Below are positions 17,269 through 28,711 of a DNA stretch of 64,000 nucleotides, in pieces. A program made the position numbers and the translations under genes. The notes beneath the pieces were generated by a model, which did no database searches, was not told the DNA's origin, and was given only the letters and a program-made list of their open reading frames with translations. This DNA comes from an uncultured Desulfosarcina sp. (lineage in GTDB: Bacteria; Desulfobacterota; Desulfobacteria; Desulfobacterales; Desulfosarcinaceae), in contig NZ_OY764190.1 of assembly GCF_963668215.1 (NCBI RefSeq), forward strand, positions 2,232,001 through 2,296,000, given 5' to 3'. Every line of letters starts with the position of its first letter. Positions within the stretch are counted from its first letter, which is position 1.

Positions 17269-19269
17269 ATGATGGATGTTCTGTTCCAGCCCATTACGAT
17301 CAACCGGCTTGAGATAAAAAACCGGATCTATTTGCCTGCCATGCATCTGGGCATGGCTGTCGATTACCAGGTGACCGATCAGTTGACAGCCTTTTATGCC
17401 GAACGCGCCAAAGGCGGTGCGGGAATGATCTGCGTGGGCTATGCCACCGTTGACGAGCTGTCCGGCAACACCCAGAATATCGGTGCCCATGACGACAGTT
17501 TTATCCCCGGTCTGAGCCGGCTGGCCGAAGCCATCAAAAGCAACGGCGCCCGCAGTGCCGTTCAGCTCAACCACGCCGGCCGCTATAACTTCTCTTTCTT
17601 TTTGAATGGCAAGCAGCCCGTTGCGCCTTCGCCGGTAGCATCGCGGATGACCCGGGAAACCCCCAAAGAGATGACCCTGGACGAGATTCAGGCGACCGTC
17701 GAGGCCTTTGCCGCAGCCGCCGGCCGCGTCAAGGCCGCCGGTTTCGATGCGGTCGAAGTCCTCAGCGGGACCGGGTACCTGATCAGCGAATTTTTGTCCC
17801 CGCTTACCAATCAGCGGTCCGACCAATACGGCGGCAGCCTCGAAAACCGGATGCGGTTCGGCTTGGAAATCATGGCCGCCATCCGTCGTGCCGTGGGCGA
17901 CGCGTATCCCTTGATTGTACGCATGAACGGCAACGATTTCATGCCCGGGGGCAACGGTGCGGCGGAACTGCGGGAATATGCCAAGGCCCTGGCCGCCGGT
18001 CCTGTCGACGCCCTTTGCATCAACGTGGGCTGGCATGAAGCGCGGGTCCCCCAGATTGTCGCCAGTGTGCCGCGCGGGGTGTTTGCCTATCTGGCCAGAG
18101 GAATCAGGGATCTCGTGGATGTGCCGGTGATCGCCAGCCACCGCATCAACGATCCGGCCACGGCCCGCGAGATGCTCGCCGACGGCATGTGCGACATGGT
18201 GGCCATGGGGCGCAGCCTGATTGCCGATCCCTATTTGCCGGAAAAGGCCAAATCGGGCCGGGAGGCCGACATCGTTCATTGCATTGCCTGCGCCCAGGGA
18301 TGTTTCGATCATCTGTTTAAGCTCAAGCACGTGGAATGCATGTGCAACCCCCGGGCCGGGCATGAAAACGAGGTCCCGACAGAAAAAACGGCGCAGCCGA
18401 AGAATATCATGGTCGTCGGCGGTGGAGCCGCCGGCATGAGCGCTGCGCTGGCCGCTCACAGCCGGGGCCATCGAGTTACAATCTTCGAGCAGTCCGGCCG
18501 TTTGGGCGGGCAGCTTTATCTGGCCGCGGCGCCTCCCGGACGCGAGGAGTTCGCCTGCTTGGCCCGGGACCTGGCCCAACAGGTTGCATTGGCGAAAATC
18601 CCCGTGGTGCTCAATTGCGAGGTCGACGCCGCCCTGATCGAAGAAAAGGCGCCCGAAGGCATCATTCTGGCTACCGGCGCCGCCCCTCTGGTCCCGCCGA
18701 TTCCCGGCATCGACCAACCCCACGTCGTTCAAGCCTGGGATGTGCTGGCGGGCCGGGTTCTGACCGGAAAGCGGGTAGCCATCATCGGCGGCGGCGCCGT
18801 CGGCGTGGAAACGGCACTTTTCCTGGCCGAAAAAGGCACCCTTTCCGCAGAGGGCCTCAAATTCCTGCTGGTGAACCGCGCCGAAGATCCGGAGACCCTT
18901 TTTCAAATGGCCACGCGGGGTTCCAAGGAAGTGATCCTGGTGGAAATGCTGGACAAAGTGGGCAAGGATATCGGCAAGTCCACCCGTTGGGGAATGATGC
19001 AGGATCTTTCGCGAATCGGCGTAACCACCGCTACGCAGGCCACAGTGGTTGCCATTACGGCCGACGGGCTCGAAGTGGAAAAGGACGGCAAACGGGAAAC
19101 GATTGTTGCGGACAGCGTTGTCATCGCCGCCGGCTCCGTTTCGACCAATCCCCTCCAAGCAGTGGCGGAAGGGAAAAACATCGCCTTTCAGGTCGTGGGG
19201 GATGCCGGCGGGGTGGGCCTGGCCTTTGATGCGGTGCATCAGGGATATAAAGCGGGCATGACGATATAA
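17269..19269 (+). CDS. NADH:flavin oxidoreductase, 2,4-dienoyl-CoA reductase-like (OYE barrel plus FAD domain)
   Basis: A 666-residue enzyme with the FadH architecture. An FMN-binding OYE barrel comes first (LFQPITINRLEIKNRIYLPAM; RSDQYGGSLENRMRFGLEI). A 4Fe-4S motif C-x2-C-x3-C-x11-C lies near residue 345 (CIACAQGC...ECMCNPRAG). A Rossmann FAD/NAD half follows, with VVGGGAAGMSAALAA and AIIGGGAVGVETALFLA. Such enzymes reduce unsaturated acyl-CoAs or other enones. It is transcribed away from the acyl-CoA operon, consistent with a shared catabolic role. Confidence 0.9.
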   Translation: MMDVLFQPITINRLEIKNRIYLPAMHLGMAVDYQVTDQLTAFYAERAKGGAGMICVGYATVDELSGNTQNIGAHDDSFIPGLSRLAEAIKSNGARSAVQLNHAGRYNFSFFLNGKQPVAPSPVASRMTRETPKEMTLDEIQATVEAFAAAAGRVKAAGFDAVEVLSGTGYLISEFLSPLTNQRSDQYGGSLENRMRFGLEIMAAIRRAVGDAYPLIVRMNGNDFMPGGNGAAELREYAKALAAGPVDALCINVGWHEARVPQIVASVPRGVFAYLARGIRDLVDVPVIASHRINDPATAREMLADGMCDMVAMGRSLIADPYLPEKAKSGREADIVHCIACAQGCFDHLFKLKHVECMCNPRAGHENEVPTEKTAQPKNIMVVGGGAAGMSAALAAHSRGHRVTIFEQSGRLGGQLYLAAAPPGREEFACLARDLAQQVALAKIPVVLNCEVDAALIEEKAPEGIILATGAAPLVPPIPGIDQPHVVQAWDVLAGRVLTGKRVAIIGGGAVGVETALFLAEKGTLSAEGLKFLLVNRAEDPETLFQMATRGSKEVILVEMLDKVGKDIGKSTRWGMMQDLSRIGVTTATQATVVAITADGLEVEKDGKRETIVADSVVIAAGSVSTNPLQAVAEGKNIAFQVVGDAGGVGLAFDAVHQGYKAGMTI

Positions 19270-19277
19270 ATATTTGC

Positions 19278-21752
19278 CTATTGCGGCTCCAGCACCTCGC
19301 GAACCGCATGGGCAATGGATTCCATAGTCAAAGGTTTCATCAGGACACGGCGAATCCCGATGGATTGGGCCCGCTGGGGGTCGAACACTTCGGAAAACCC
19401 GGTGCAGACGATGATGGGGGTGCTCGGCCGAATCTCCAGCATTTGGCGGGCCATCTTGTCGCCGGTCAGACCGGGCATGTTGTAATCCGTCACCACCAGA
19501 TCGAACCGAAAGGGATCCGTTTTGAAGGTTTCCAGGGCTGTTGTACTGCCGACGACGGCGGTTACCCGGTAGCCGAGGCGCCGCAGCATCTCCTTGCCGA
19601 TTTCGACCAGGTCCTTTTCGTCATCCACCAGCAAAATGTGTTCGCTGCCGCGCGGTATGACAGGCTTATCCACACCGTTTTCCGAGGCATCGTCGCCGGT
19701 TACCGGTAAAAATACCGTAACGGTCGTGCCTTTACCCACGACACTTTTTACGGCTATTTCTCCGCGATGGCTCTTCACGATCCCGTGCACCACCGCCAGC
19801 CCCAAACCGGTTCCCTTGCCCTTTTCCTTGGTGGTAAAATAGGGATCGAAAATCCGTTCGAGAATTGCCGGGCTGATCCCCGTTCCCGTGTCGGAAACCA
19901 TAAGCCTGACGTAGGGACCCGGCTCGAGGTTCAACGCGCCGGTATCTTCGGCTTCCCCGATGACTACCTGCTCCAGGGAGACACTCAAAACACCGCCGGT
20001 TTCCAGCATGGCATGATAGGCATTGGTGCACAGGTTCATGATAATCTGGTGAATCTGGGTCGGATCGCCCATTACGGAGCGGTCCGCCTTGATTTTGGAC
20101 TGAACCCGGATATTGGCCGGCAGGGAGGTCTGCAAGAGTTTGAGGACTTCTTTGACAATGGGAGAAACTTTGACCGGAGCCTGAAGCTGCTCCTGCATGC
20201 GACTGAAGGAAAGAATCTGTTCCACCAGGGCCTTGGCCCGGAGGCCGGCATGGTGGATGGCCTTGAGTTTGGGATAAAGCGGGTGGGCGGTATCGTCGAC
20301 ATCTTGCATGCCCAGTTCGGAATAGCCCAGAACGGCGCTTAAAATGTTGTTGAAGTCGTGGGCGATGCCTCCGGCAAGGGTGCCCAGGGCTTCCATTTTT
20401 TGGGCTTGTCTGAGCTGCCGTTCCAGTTTTTTCTTGTCTTCTTCGGCGCGAATCTGATCGGAAAGATCAATAACGCTTTCGATAAAACATTCCCGGCCCT
20501 CCAGGGTCGTCCGTGATACGGTTTTGAGCACCGGGACCCGCCTGCCATCCGCAGCGAGCAGGATGCGCTCCGATTGGTCCATGTCTCTGTCCGGCGCCAT
20601 GGGGCAGTTTCCCTCTTCCGAGGGGCAGATTACTTCATGGCAGGTCTTGCCGACCATCGCTTTGGGATCGGTGCCCGCCATGGTTGCGGCAGCGGGATTC
20701 GCATTAATAATTTTGTGGGATTCGGCATCCACGATAATGATGCCGGTAGGAATGGTGTTCAAAATTTTTCGAAAACGGGATGCATTTTCCCGAATCTCCG
20801 CGGTGGCGCGAACCGCTCGCAGCGCTTCGCTGCTGTATGAAGCCAGGATCGTACCGATTTCCCGATCCTGGTCCAGGAAAGGCGGTGTCGTTTTGCTGTG
20901 CAGGGAGATGATGCCGACAACACCGCCGAACGCATCGGGCAGGGGAAACAAAAGGGCCGAACCATCCGTGTAGCCATGCCAGCCGCTGCCATCAACCGTT
21001 TCGTCCTCGGCAATGTCATTTTTCAAGATAGGCCGGTTGCCGGCAATGGCCTGCTGGAAAAGCGATTTTTCCGGCAGGGGGAACGCAATAAATTCTGCGG
21101 CATGGCCAGGGTCCAGGGTGTGGATCAGCCGCAGACCGTTTTCCTCTTTGAGGTAGATGCTTCCTCCGGCGGTCAGCATGTGCTCGCCGAACGCATCCAA
21201 CAGCTTGACTCCGAATTCAGCGACTTCATTACAGAAGGACAGGGAGCGGGTCGTATCCACGATGTGACGCAGCCGGGCGTTGATCTGGGAAAGATTCATA
21301 TTGGCCTGCCCCAGCGCGGTCGTCCGTTCTTCCACCAGTTGCTCCAGACGCAGTCGGTAGGCCTGGTTCTCCTTTTTGAGCCGGGCTTTCTCCAGGGCCG
21401 CCTCTACTGCGTGGGTAAGCATGGAGAGGTCCTGGATGGGTTTGAGTAGGTAATTCCAGGCTCCGCAGTGCAGCGCCTCAACCGCATCGCCGATCAAGCC
21501 TGTACCGGAGGCGACGATCAGCGGCGTCAACGGCGCTTGCCGGCTGATGGTTTCCAGCACCTGGATCCCGCCGACTTCAGGCATGCGCAGATCCACAATA
21601 ACCAGATCCGGTTGTTCGCTTTGAAAGATGTCCAAGCCTTCACGCCCATTTTTGGCGGTCAGAAGGTCGTATCCGCAATCCTCAAGGTGGGCGCTGAAAC
21701 TGTCGCGAATGGCTTTTTCGTCGTCGATGACCAGAATACGAGGAGATCTCAT
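19278..21752 (-). CDS. hybrid sensor kinase: REC-GAF-PAS-HisKA-HATPase-REC
   Basis: About 824 residues from the ATG at 21752 (AGGAAGG upstream); a 12-codon in-frame extension exists. An N-terminal receiver (Asp54 in [10 protein letters not shown]) is followed by a coiled coil, a GAF-like region (about 175-320), a PAS domain with a Cys-bearing [14 protein letters not shown] segment, a HisKA H box [12 protein letters not shown], an HATPase with GTGLGLAV, and a C-terminal receiver with VVTDYNMPG. No membrane segment is seen, so it is probably cytoplasmic. It follows the multi-PAS kinase on the same strand, suggesting a phosphorelay pair. Confidence 0.9.
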   Translation of the reverse strand: MRSPRILVIDDEKAIRDSFSAHLEDCGYDLLTAKNGREGLDIFQSEQPDLVIVDLRMPEVGGIQVLETISRQAPLTPLIVASGTGLIGDAVEALHCGAWNYLLKPIQDLSMLTHAVEAALEKARLKKENQAYRLRLEQLVEERTTALGQANMNLSQINARLRHIVDTTRSLSFCNEVAEFGVKLLDAFGEHMLTAGGSIYLKEENGLRLIHTLDPGHAAEFIAFPLPEKSLFQQAIAGNRPILKNDIAEDETVDGSGWHGYTDGSALLFPLPDAFGGVVGIISLHSKTTPPFLDQDREIGTILASYSSEALRAVRATAEIRENASRFRKILNTIPTGIIIVDAESHKIINANPAAATMAGTDPKAMVGKTCHEVICPSEEGNCPMAPDRDMDQSERILLAADGRRVPVLKTVSRTTLEGRECFIESVIDLSDQIRAEEDKKKLERQLRQAQKMEALGTLAGGIAHDFNNILSAVLGYSELGMQDVDDTAHPLYPKLKAIHHAGLRAKALVEQILSFSRMQEQLQAPVKVSPIVKEVLKLLQTSLPANIRVQSKIKADRSVMGDPTQIHQIIMNLCTNAYHAMLETGGVLSVSLEQVVIGEAEDTGALNLEPGPYVRLMVSDTGTGISPAILERIFDPYFTTKEKGKGTGLGLAVVHGIVKSHRGEIAVKSVVGKGTTVTVFLPVTGDDASENGVDKPVIPRGSEHILLVDDEKDLVEIGKEMLRRLGYRVTAVVGSTTALETFKTDPFRFDLVVTDYNMPGLTGDKMARQMLEIRPSTPIIVCTGFSEVFDPQRAQSIGIRRVLMKPLTMESIAHAVREVLEPQ

Positions 21753-21794
21753 CCATTCATCCTTCCTGAAAATGGGTCTTTCCGGCAACGGGGT

Positions 21795-24700
21795 TCACGA
21801 TTTTCCGGTTTTCGGCAGGCGGATGACGAATCGGGTTCCGCCGCCATCGGCTGTATCGGCATCCATTTTTCCGCCATGGTTTTCCGTGATGATGAAATAA
21901 GAGACCGACAGGCCCAGTCCAGTACCTTTGCCAACCGGTTTGGTGGTAAAAAACGGTTCGAAAATCCTGCGGCGGGTCAATTCGTCCATGCCCGGTCCGT
22001 TGTCCTCAATCTCCAAACGCACCCACTGATCTTCTTGACAGACGCGCAGGACAAATGCGGGCGGACGTTTCTTCTGCCGCTGGGAGGCCATGGCCTCGGC
22101 ACCGTTTTTAAGGATATTCAAAAAGACCTGTTGCAGTTTGCTGGACTCGCACGGAATTTCCGGCACATTTGGATCGTATTCCCGAATAATTTCTATTTGC
22201 TTGAAATCATATTGTTTTTTCATGTCGTAATCGGTGCGGGCCAGGTCAATGGTCCGATCCAACAGAACAGCGAGGTCGTGGCTGGAGACGACCTGATCGC
22301 TTTTACGGGCAAAGCTGAGCATGTTTTTGACGATGGCTGCGGCCCGGTCTCCTGATTCGCGGATGTTTTCCAGCATGTTGGGCAGTTTGCGCAATTCCAT
22401 GTATTGCCTTACGGCCGCCATGGTTACGCCGGCCGTTTCGGCCGCTTTCCGGTTGGCCGGAAGATCGCCCAGCAGCCGATTTTCCAAAACGGCGGTGTTC
22501 TGCAGGATGCCGGCTAAAGGGTTGTTGATTTCATGGGCCATGCCCGCGGCCAGACCTCCCACGGAAAGCATCTTTTCGCTCTGAATCATCATCTCTTCCA
22601 ACCGCACCCGTTCGGTTACGTCGTCCACGCGGATCACCGCGCCATCGACGCCATTGGCAACCAACGGATAAATGGTCACATCCTCAAAGCGGACTTCGCT
22701 GCGCTGACGGCGCGGTATCTTCGGATCGTGGATCACCTGGCGATCCCGGATCGCGGCTTGGATGCGGGCCATTTCATCGATAAGATAGGGAAATACATCG
22801 GCCAGAGGCTGTGCATGCGCCTTTTCGAAGGACAGTCCCGTGACCCGTTCGGCCTGTTTGTTCCACTGGGTCACCCGTCCGTCGGTATCGACGCCGATGA
22901 GTACCGACGGCATGGAATCAATGATGTTGGACAAATAGTTGCGCAGTTGCCGCATTTCCTCCACGGCTTCTTTACGTTCGGTGATGTCCTGATAGGTGCC
23001 CAGCACGCCGATAATTTTTCCCTGGCCGTCGCGCATGGGCACCTTGCTGGTCTGCAGCCACCGACGTTCTCCCCTGGGCGAAGGCCATTGTTTTTCGATA
23101 TTGAGCCGGGGCTGTCCCGTTTCCATGACGGCCTGATCGTTCTTGCGAAAAACGGTGGCCAGGTCGGACGGAATCCATTCGAAGTCGTCCCTTCCGATCA
23201 CTTCCTTGGGGTTGGCAAACCCGGCATCTTCGGCAAACGGCCGGTTGCAGCCCAGATAGCGCAGTTCGGTATCCTTCCAGAAAACCCGCACCGGGATGGT
23301 GTCGAGCACCAGCCGCAGCATTCGGTTGGCGTCGACCATGGCGTCCTCGGCCCGCTTTCGGTCGCTGATGTCCAGAAAGGAACCGATGCTGGCCCGGGTG
23401 CCGGGAATCAGCCGCACCCTGAGCAGGGTCGGTATGACCCCCCCTTTCCGAGTGACCAGGTGACATTCGTACTGGGTGGGCGTATTGAGCGGATCTTTCC
23501 TGCGCGCATAGTGATAGGCTTTCATCTGTTCGACATCCTCGGGTGCGATGAGCTGGGTCCAGCTCATTTTGCCTTCGATTTCGCTGCGATCGTAACCAAC
23601 CATTCGGGCAAATTCCCGGTTGACCATGGACAGGGTTGTATCCGCTTCGCTGAGAACGGTTCCGGTGCCGGTATTTTCGAACACGGTGCGATAGCGTTTT
23701 TCGCTTTCCTGGATGCGCGCTTCGGCTTCCCGCCTTGCCGTGATATCCGTGGCCAGGGCGACCACCGCCGGTTCCCCGAAATCCTCGATATCGCAGGGGA
23801 GCTTGATCACCTCCAGCCATCGGGTGGCGCCGGTATGGTCCAGGAAGGGTTCTTCACGTACGAACAGGGCGTTGCCGCTGTCCATGGCCCGTCGGTCGTC
23901 GGCCATGTACCGGGCGACCTGGTCCCTGTCGGGATGAACATCCGCCTGAAGCTTGCCGACCAGTTCCTCGACGGGCATGCGGTAACGGTCCGCCACGGCC
24001 TGGTTGACCATGAGAAAACGCCCTTCGGCATTTTTCACGAAAATCATGGAAGGCACGATATCCATGATGCGGCGCAACATACGCTCGTTGCGGCGCAACT
24101 CTTCTTCGGCCTGTTTGAGGGCCGTGATATCGGTGTACATGGCTATCGCCCCGGTTTGGGTGTCGTCGAGCATGATGGGAGAGCCGGCGACAATGACGTG
24201 AACCGGTTGGCCGTCTTTTCGATAACGCAGCCCTTCAAAGGCTTCGACACGTTGGCCGGATAACGCGGTTTTGATATTCTTCTCGACTTCTTCGCGGGTG
24301 CTATGCCGTCCAATGAGTTCGTCCAGTTTCTGGCCCAGGGCCTCGTCGCGGCGGTAGCCGTAAATTTTTTCTGCGCCAGGGTTCCAGTCGAGCACCCGGT
24401 GGCGGGGATCGAGGGTGACAATGGCATCAGGGGCGTGATACAGCACCGATTCCAGAAAGACCCGCCGTTTCCTGATTTCTTCCTGGGCCTGTTTTTGTTC
24501 CGTCAAATCGATGATGAAGCCATCCAGGAAAAAATCTCCGTTGGCCAACTGCCGCGGTTTGGCCACCACGCGATGCCAGTTGGGCCCGTCGTCGGCAATG
24601 TGGACCTGGAGCACCTCATCCAGCACCGTTCCCTTTTCGATCGCCTCGGCTTCGGCCCTGAACAATCGCTCGCGGTCTTCGGGATCGATTTTATCGAACA

Positions 24701-25775
24701 GCACTTTTGAATCGGATAGTATCCGATCGATGGGTTCCCCGAAAAGCTGCTCCGCATTGCCGGATATAAAGGTCGTTTGCCGCGTACCGTCGGGAGTGAT
24801 GCGTGCCTGGAAAAGAATGCCGCCGGGCAGGTTGTCGCTGAGGACCTGCAGCCGGTTCTCCATTTCCCGGGTAGATTGTTCGGCCCGTTTTTTTTCTGTG
24901 ATGACCTCTGCCAGAATGATGATCCCGCCAATGGTTCCCTTGTGGGTCCGCCAGGGGTGCAGAATCCGGCGCACCCATTCGACGGAACCGTCCGCGCGGG
25001 TAATGGCTTCTTCCTCGTTTACAATGGTCTCCCCCTGCAGGCAGCGGTCATCTTGATCCTTCCAGTGCTCAGGCAGCGGATCGAACACGTCGTAATGATT
25101 ACGGCCGGTGAGATCTTCATCGGGAAGCGCGAAATCGGTGATCCATCGGCGGCTGTAATGCAGATAGTTCATCTTCCGGTCGCACATGGCTACGGCCACC
25201 GGAGAGTAGGCCACAAAGACGCGCAGCAGTTCTTCGCGTTCTTTCAAGTCATCGAGTTTGATCCGATGGCCGGTAATATCGTGGATGCTTTCGATGGCGC
25301 CGATCGGATTGCCATTATGGTCATAAATGGGGCCAGCCACATTTCTGAAAATCCCTCTTTTCAGCAAAGGAGGATGATCCATGGTTTCCGAAACCAGGAT
25401 ATCCCCTCGGCGTTCCACGTTCGTGTATTTTTGGGCTACATGCTCATCCCATTCGTTGACCAGGTCGATCATGATCGGTCGCCGCTTCCCGTAAAACGGG
25501 ATGGCGTATTCGAAATTCCCCTTTCCCAGTATGTCCCCGGCCTTGACGCCGCTCATCGCTTCTATGGCGCGGTTCCAGACGATTACCCGTTTTTCGTGAT
25601 CAATGACCATCGTGGGGTCCGGAAGAGCATCGATGATTCGCTGCATCCGCCGATTGTCCTCGCGCAGGTCTGCGGCGGTTTTTTTCCACTTCTTGAGATC
25701 GACAAACAAGACGATGCCCAACAGCGCCAGCGTTGGCAGGATAATCAGGTCGAACCAGAAAATAACGGCGTTCAT
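21795..25775 (-). CDS. sensor histidine kinase with eight PAS domains
   Basis: A 1326-residue kinase. One N-terminal transmembrane helix ([20 protein letters not shown]) anchors it with almost no periplasmic part. I count eight successive PAS/PAC units, each ending in a D(I/L)T-type linker ([63 protein letters not shown]). The H box is [12 protein letters not shown]; the ATPase has [11 protein letters not shown] and [12 protein letters not shown]. It has no receiver of its own; the hybrid kinase 42 bases downstream is the likely partner. Confidence 0.92.
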   Translation of the reverse strand: MNAVIFWFDLIILPTLALLGIVLFVDLKKWKKTAADLREDNRRMQRIIDALPDPTMVIDHEKRVIVWNRAIEAMSGVKAGDILGKGNFEYAIPFYGKRRPIMIDLVNEWDEHVAQKYTNVERRGDILVSETMDHPPLLKRGIFRNVAGPIYDHNGNPIGAIESIHDITGHRIKLDDLKEREELLRVFVAYSPVAVAMCDRKMNYLHYSRRWITDFALPDEDLTGRNHYDVFDPLPEHWKDQDDRCLQGETIVNEEEAITRADGSVEWVRRILHPWRTHKGTIGGIIILAEVITEKKRAEQSTREMENRLQVLSDNLPGGILFQARITPDGTRQTTFISGNAEQLFGEPIDRILSDSKVLFDKIDPEDRERLFRAEAEAIEKGTVLDEVLQVHIADDGPNWHRVVAKPRQLANGDFFLDGFIIDLTEQKQAQEEIRKRRVFLESVLYHAPDAIVTLDPRHRVLDWNPGAEKIYGYRRDEALGQKLDELIGRHSTREEVEKNIKTALSGQRVEAFEGLRYRKDGQPVHVIVAGSPIMLDDTQTGAIAMYTDITALKQAEEELRRNERMLRRIMDIVPSMIFVKNAEGRFLMVNQAVADRYRMPVEELVGKLQADVHPDRDQVARYMADDRRAMDSGNALFVREEPFLDHTGATRWLEVIKLPCDIEDFGEPAVVALATDITARREAEARIQESEKRYRTVFENTGTGTVLSEADTTLSMVNREFARMVGYDRSEIEGKMSWTQLIAPEDVEQMKAYHYARRKDPLNTPTQYECHLVTRKGGVIPTLLRVRLIPGTRASIGSFLDISDRKRAEDAMVDANRMLRLVLDTIPVRVFWKDTELRYLGCNRPFAEDAGFANPKEVIGRDDFEWIPSDLATVFRKNDQAVMETGQPRLNIEKQWPSPRGERRWLQTSKVPMRDGQGKIIGVLGTYQDITERKEAVEEMRQLRNYLSNIIDSMPSVLIGVDTDGRVTQWNKQAERVTGLSFEKAHAQPLADVFPYLIDEMARIQAAIRDRQVIHDPKIPRRQRSEVRFEDVTIYPLVANGVDGAVIRVDDVTERVRLEEMMIQSEKMLSVGGLAAGMAHEINNPLAGILQNTAVLENRLLGDLPANRKAAETAGVTMAAVRQYMELRKLPNMLENIRESGDRAAAIVKNMLSFARKSDQVVSSHDLAVLLDRTIDLARTDYDMKKQYDFKQIEIIREYDPNVPEIPCESSKLQQVFLNILKNGAEAMASQRQKKRPPAFVLRVCQEDQWVRLEIEDNGPGMDELTRRRIFEPFFTTKPVGKGTGLGLSVSYFIITENHGGKMDADTADGGGTRFVIRLPKTGKS

Positions 25776-25985
25776 GGTTTTTGCACCTTCCTTTTACAGC
25801 CTTTGGAGAGTCCCGGCTGTGTTCATTCAGGTGGTTTTCGCGGGCGGCAGGTCGAACCGGCGGCAAACGCCGGTCATAGGGCGTGAATCCAAAATGATAC
25901 TATATCTTTATTGGCCGTTCAGGTCAAAAAGTTAAGCCTCGTCGGCAATATTTGCAATCGAACCGTTGACTCGGCTGGGAAAGGG

Positions 25986-27113
25986 TCATGTGCGGATGCA
26001 TTGGACGGCGGCCAGGGAAATCAACGCCATGGCGGAACCGGCAATAAAGGGAATGCGGTAATCGACGATCCACAAATATCCGCCGATGGCCGGTAGAAAG
26101 ACCGCGGCGATGTGGTTGATGGTAAATCCCACGGCCATGGTGGGGGCCACGTCCCGCGAATCGCCCATTTTCTGGAAGAAGGTGTTGATGGCCATGCTGA
26201 AGTTGAAAAAGATATGATCGAGGATATACAGACCGCCGGCCACCCATTTGGAGTCGGTGGCGGCGTAGGCCAGAAAAATCACAATCAGGCTGGCGTACTC
26301 CAGGCTCAGGACCCGGCGTTCCCCAAAGCGGATGATGGCCCTGCCGATCAACGGGCTGAGAAAGAAATTGACGCTGTTGTTGACGACGAAGAGGATGGTT
26401 ACGGCCTGCACCGAGTAGTTGAATTTCTGCACCAGTAAGAGCACCGCAAAGGCGATGAATATCTGGCGCCGGGCGCCGGCCATGAAGGTGAGAAAATAAT
26501 AGAGCCAGTAGCGCTTGCGGAAGACCATGCGCTTGCGCTGGGAGGCCATGCCGACAGCGGCCGGCTTGCGGGAAAAGCCCCACAGGGAGACGGCTGCGAT
26601 GAGTCCACCGATGATCAGGTACATGGTGGTGAAGTCCAGTACGGCGGCCATGAAAAAAATGAACGTCCCGACGAGGATGCTGGACGCGGCCGAGATGCTG
26701 CGCAGCTTTCCGAATACCCAGGGCGAGGTATGCTTATCGAAGTATTGCAAGGTCAGGGACATGTTGGTGGTTTCGAAATAATGAAACCCGAAGCTCATCA
26801 GCAGGGTGGTCAGGGCCAGCCCGGCAAAAGAGGGGAAAAAGCCGGTGGCTGCAATGCCCAGGCCCAGCATCAGGATGGAGAAGGCGGAGAGGCGGTGTTC
26901 GGGAATGAGACGGATGACAAAAATGGCCAGCAGGGCCAGCAAGCCGGGGATCTCCCGGATGGACTGGATGATGCCGATCCCATCACCGTCCAGCCCGGCC
27001 ACTTCAACGGCAAAGTTGTTGAACAGGGTGGTCCAGGCCTGCAGCCCCACGGTGGAGGCAATGGTGAGCACCACCAGGTAGAGATACATGGGCTTTTTTT
27101 TGACGTGTTCCAT
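25986..27113 (-). CDS. major facilitator superfamily transporter
   Basis: A 375-residue polytopic protein with about ten to twelve hydrophobic helices and charged turns typical of MFS carriers (GKLRSISAASS, GRAIIRFGERRVL). The N terminus MEHVKKKPMYLYLVVL leads straight into helix 1. It lies 107 bases after the TolC-family gene on the same strand, so it may be the last gene of the efflux operon or independent. Substrate unknown. The spacer 25776-25985 upstream of the PAS kinase shows no feature I can support. Confidence 0.8.
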   Translation of the reverse strand: MEHVKKKPMYLYLVVLTIASTVGLQAWTTLFNNFAVEVAGLDGDGIGIIQSIREIPGLLALLAIFVIRLIPEHRLSAFSILMLGLGIAATGFFPSFAGLALTTLLMSFGFHYFETTNMSLTLQYFDKHTSPWVFGKLRSISAASSILVGTFIFFMAAVLDFTTMYLIIGGLIAAVSLWGFSRKPAAVGMASQRKRMVFRKRYWLYYFLTFMAGARRQIFIAFAVLLLVQKFNYSVQAVTILFVVNNSVNFFLSPLIGRAIIRFGERRVLSLEYASLIVIFLAYAATDSKWVAGGLYILDHIFFNFSMAINTFFQKMGDSRDVAPTMAVGFTINHIAAVFLPAIGGYLWIVDYRIPFIAGSAMALISLAAVQCIRT

Positions 27114-27220
27114 GGCAGCGGCGACCTCCTGCGGCTATCGGACCGGCAGCGGGTGGATCGATCTACCACCGATGGTGTCGGGTTGCAAGAAGCGGTTGGC
27201 TCCTGCAGGATGTGGTTGTT

Positions 27221-28645
27221 TTATGGGGTTTCGGCAGGCCCGTATGCAGCGACGATATTACCCGTGCGGGTTTCCAGTTCGACCCAGGCCTGGCGCAGGC
27301 CCACCAACGCGAGGGCCAGGTTGCTCTGCGCCGTGGTCAGGTCTTTCTGGGCTTCATTGAGACGCACCAGGGAGCCCTGGCCGGCATTGTATTCCTTTTC
27401 CACCAGATCCCGCGTGCGTTGAACCAGCGCCGCGTTTTCCCGCTGAAGTTTTACCTGGGTTTGGGCGGAGGTTACCAGGGCTGCGGAACTGCGGATGTCC
27501 GCGGCGGCGGAAAGGACCAAGTCTTCCAGATTTTTTTCCAGCTCCACCTTGCGGTGGCGGGTTTCCCGGACCTTTGCGCGGGTGAGACCGCCGGCAAACA
27601 GGTTGTAGGAAAGTCCGACCTGGACGCGGTTTCCGAAATCGTCACGGCCGAATTCCGGATCATCGGCCCGTTCCCCTTCCAGGCCACCCGACACAATAAC
27701 CGAGGGGTAGTAGTCGGACTGGGCGATTTTTACCTGCGCGTCCACCTGTTTGATCTGCCAGCGGGCCTGTTGAATGTCCGGGCGACGGTCCATGGCCGTG
27801 GCAATCAAGTCTTCCACCAGAGGCTCGCCAAGCTCCGATTGCGTTTCCGGAGTCAGGCTGGCCAGCCGTACATGCCCCGGCAACCGGGAGCCGGGCAGCC
27901 CCAGCAGGGCGGCCAGCCCGTACAATGCGGTATTGTACCGATACTCCTCGTTGATCCGGCTGGTTTTGGCCTGGTTCATGCGCACCTGGAAATTGAGCAC
28001 ATCACTCAGCGAACCGGTGCCCACCCGCTCGCGGGCCTCTGCATCGCTGAGCTGCCGCTGGTTGAACTGTTCGTCGGCCCTGGCGATAGCGATGTTCTCC
28101 AGCGCGAGTTGGGCCGAGAAATAGGATAGCGCCACGGCAGAGATCAACAGACGTCTGGCATCGTCCAGGCCCGCCTTGCTGGATTGTTCGCCATGGCGTG
28201 CCGCTGCGGTGGCGAATTTGCGTTCGAAGCCGTCAAACAGGGTCCAGGAGGCGGTCAGGTCGGCATTGTAGTAACCCTCGGGATTATCGATGGTGGCCCG
28301 AGGACTCAGGAGCCGTGCCATTGCAAGATTCTCCTGGTAGGTGTTTTCGGAAAGGTCGACCCGGGCGCCGCCGGCGTTGGCATCCAGGCGGGGCCAGTAG
28401 GCGGAGCGGGCCTGGTCCACCTGCGCCTTGGCCTGGCGAACGCGGGCCGAAGCGGCATCGAGACCGGGATTGTCCGCCAGCGCGATCTCGACGGCAGTGG
28501 CCAGATCCAGGGTGTCGATGTGGCTCCAGTCCGTCGGTTCTTCGCTGTTAACCGCAGAATATTCAGCGGCCGCTTCTATGGCCGGGCTAACCGCAAGAAA
28601 GAGGCAGAGAAAAGCAATGGCCGGGTAAAGGAAGGTTTTTCTCAT
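27221..28645 (-). CDS. TolC-family outer-membrane efflux protein
   Basis: About 474 residues from the ATG at 28645 (GAGG 7 bases upstream); a GTG four codons earlier is possible. A signal peptide (FLYPAIAFLCLFLAVSPAIEA) precedes two OEP repeats rich in Ala, Gln and Leu, including LDLATAVEIALADNPGLDAA and YNAGQGSLVRLNEAQKDL. It is the outer-membrane exit duct for the RND pump encoded upstream on the same strand. Confidence 0.9.
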   Translation of the reverse strand: MRKTFLYPAIAFLCLFLAVSPAIEAAAEYSAVNSEEPTDWSHIDTLDLATAVEIALADNPGLDAASARVRQAKAQVDQARSAYWPRLDANAGGARVDLSENTYQENLAMARLLSPRATIDNPEGYYNADLTASWTLFDGFERKFATAAARHGEQSSKAGLDDARRLLISAVALSYFSAQLALENIAIARADEQFNQRQLSDAEARERVGTGSLSDVLNFQVRMNQAKTSRINEEYRYNTALYGLAALLGLPGSRLPGHVRLASLTPETQSELGEPLVEDLIATAMDRRPDIQQARWQIKQVDAQVKIAQSDYYPSVIVSGGLEGERADDPEFGRDDFGNRVQVGLSYNLFAGGLTRAKVRETRHRKVELEKNLEDLVLSAAADIRSSAALVTSAQTQVKLQRENAALVQRTRDLVEKEYNAGQGSLVRLNEAQKDLTTAQSNLALALVGLRQAWVELETRTGNIVAAYGPAETP

Positions 28646-28711
28646 TATTTTCCTCACTGATCGATTTTCATTCGCTGATGTATCGACAGATCGATATTCA
28701 AGGTTCTTGTG

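Noticed and set aside
16963..19239. 758-codon open frame on the minus strand
   Set aside because: Complete antisense shadow of the OYE-type reductase, with His/Gly-rich low-complexity translation and no family motif.
22533..24263. 576-codon plus-strand open frame
   Set aside because: Antisense to the eight-PAS kinase and without recognisable domains.
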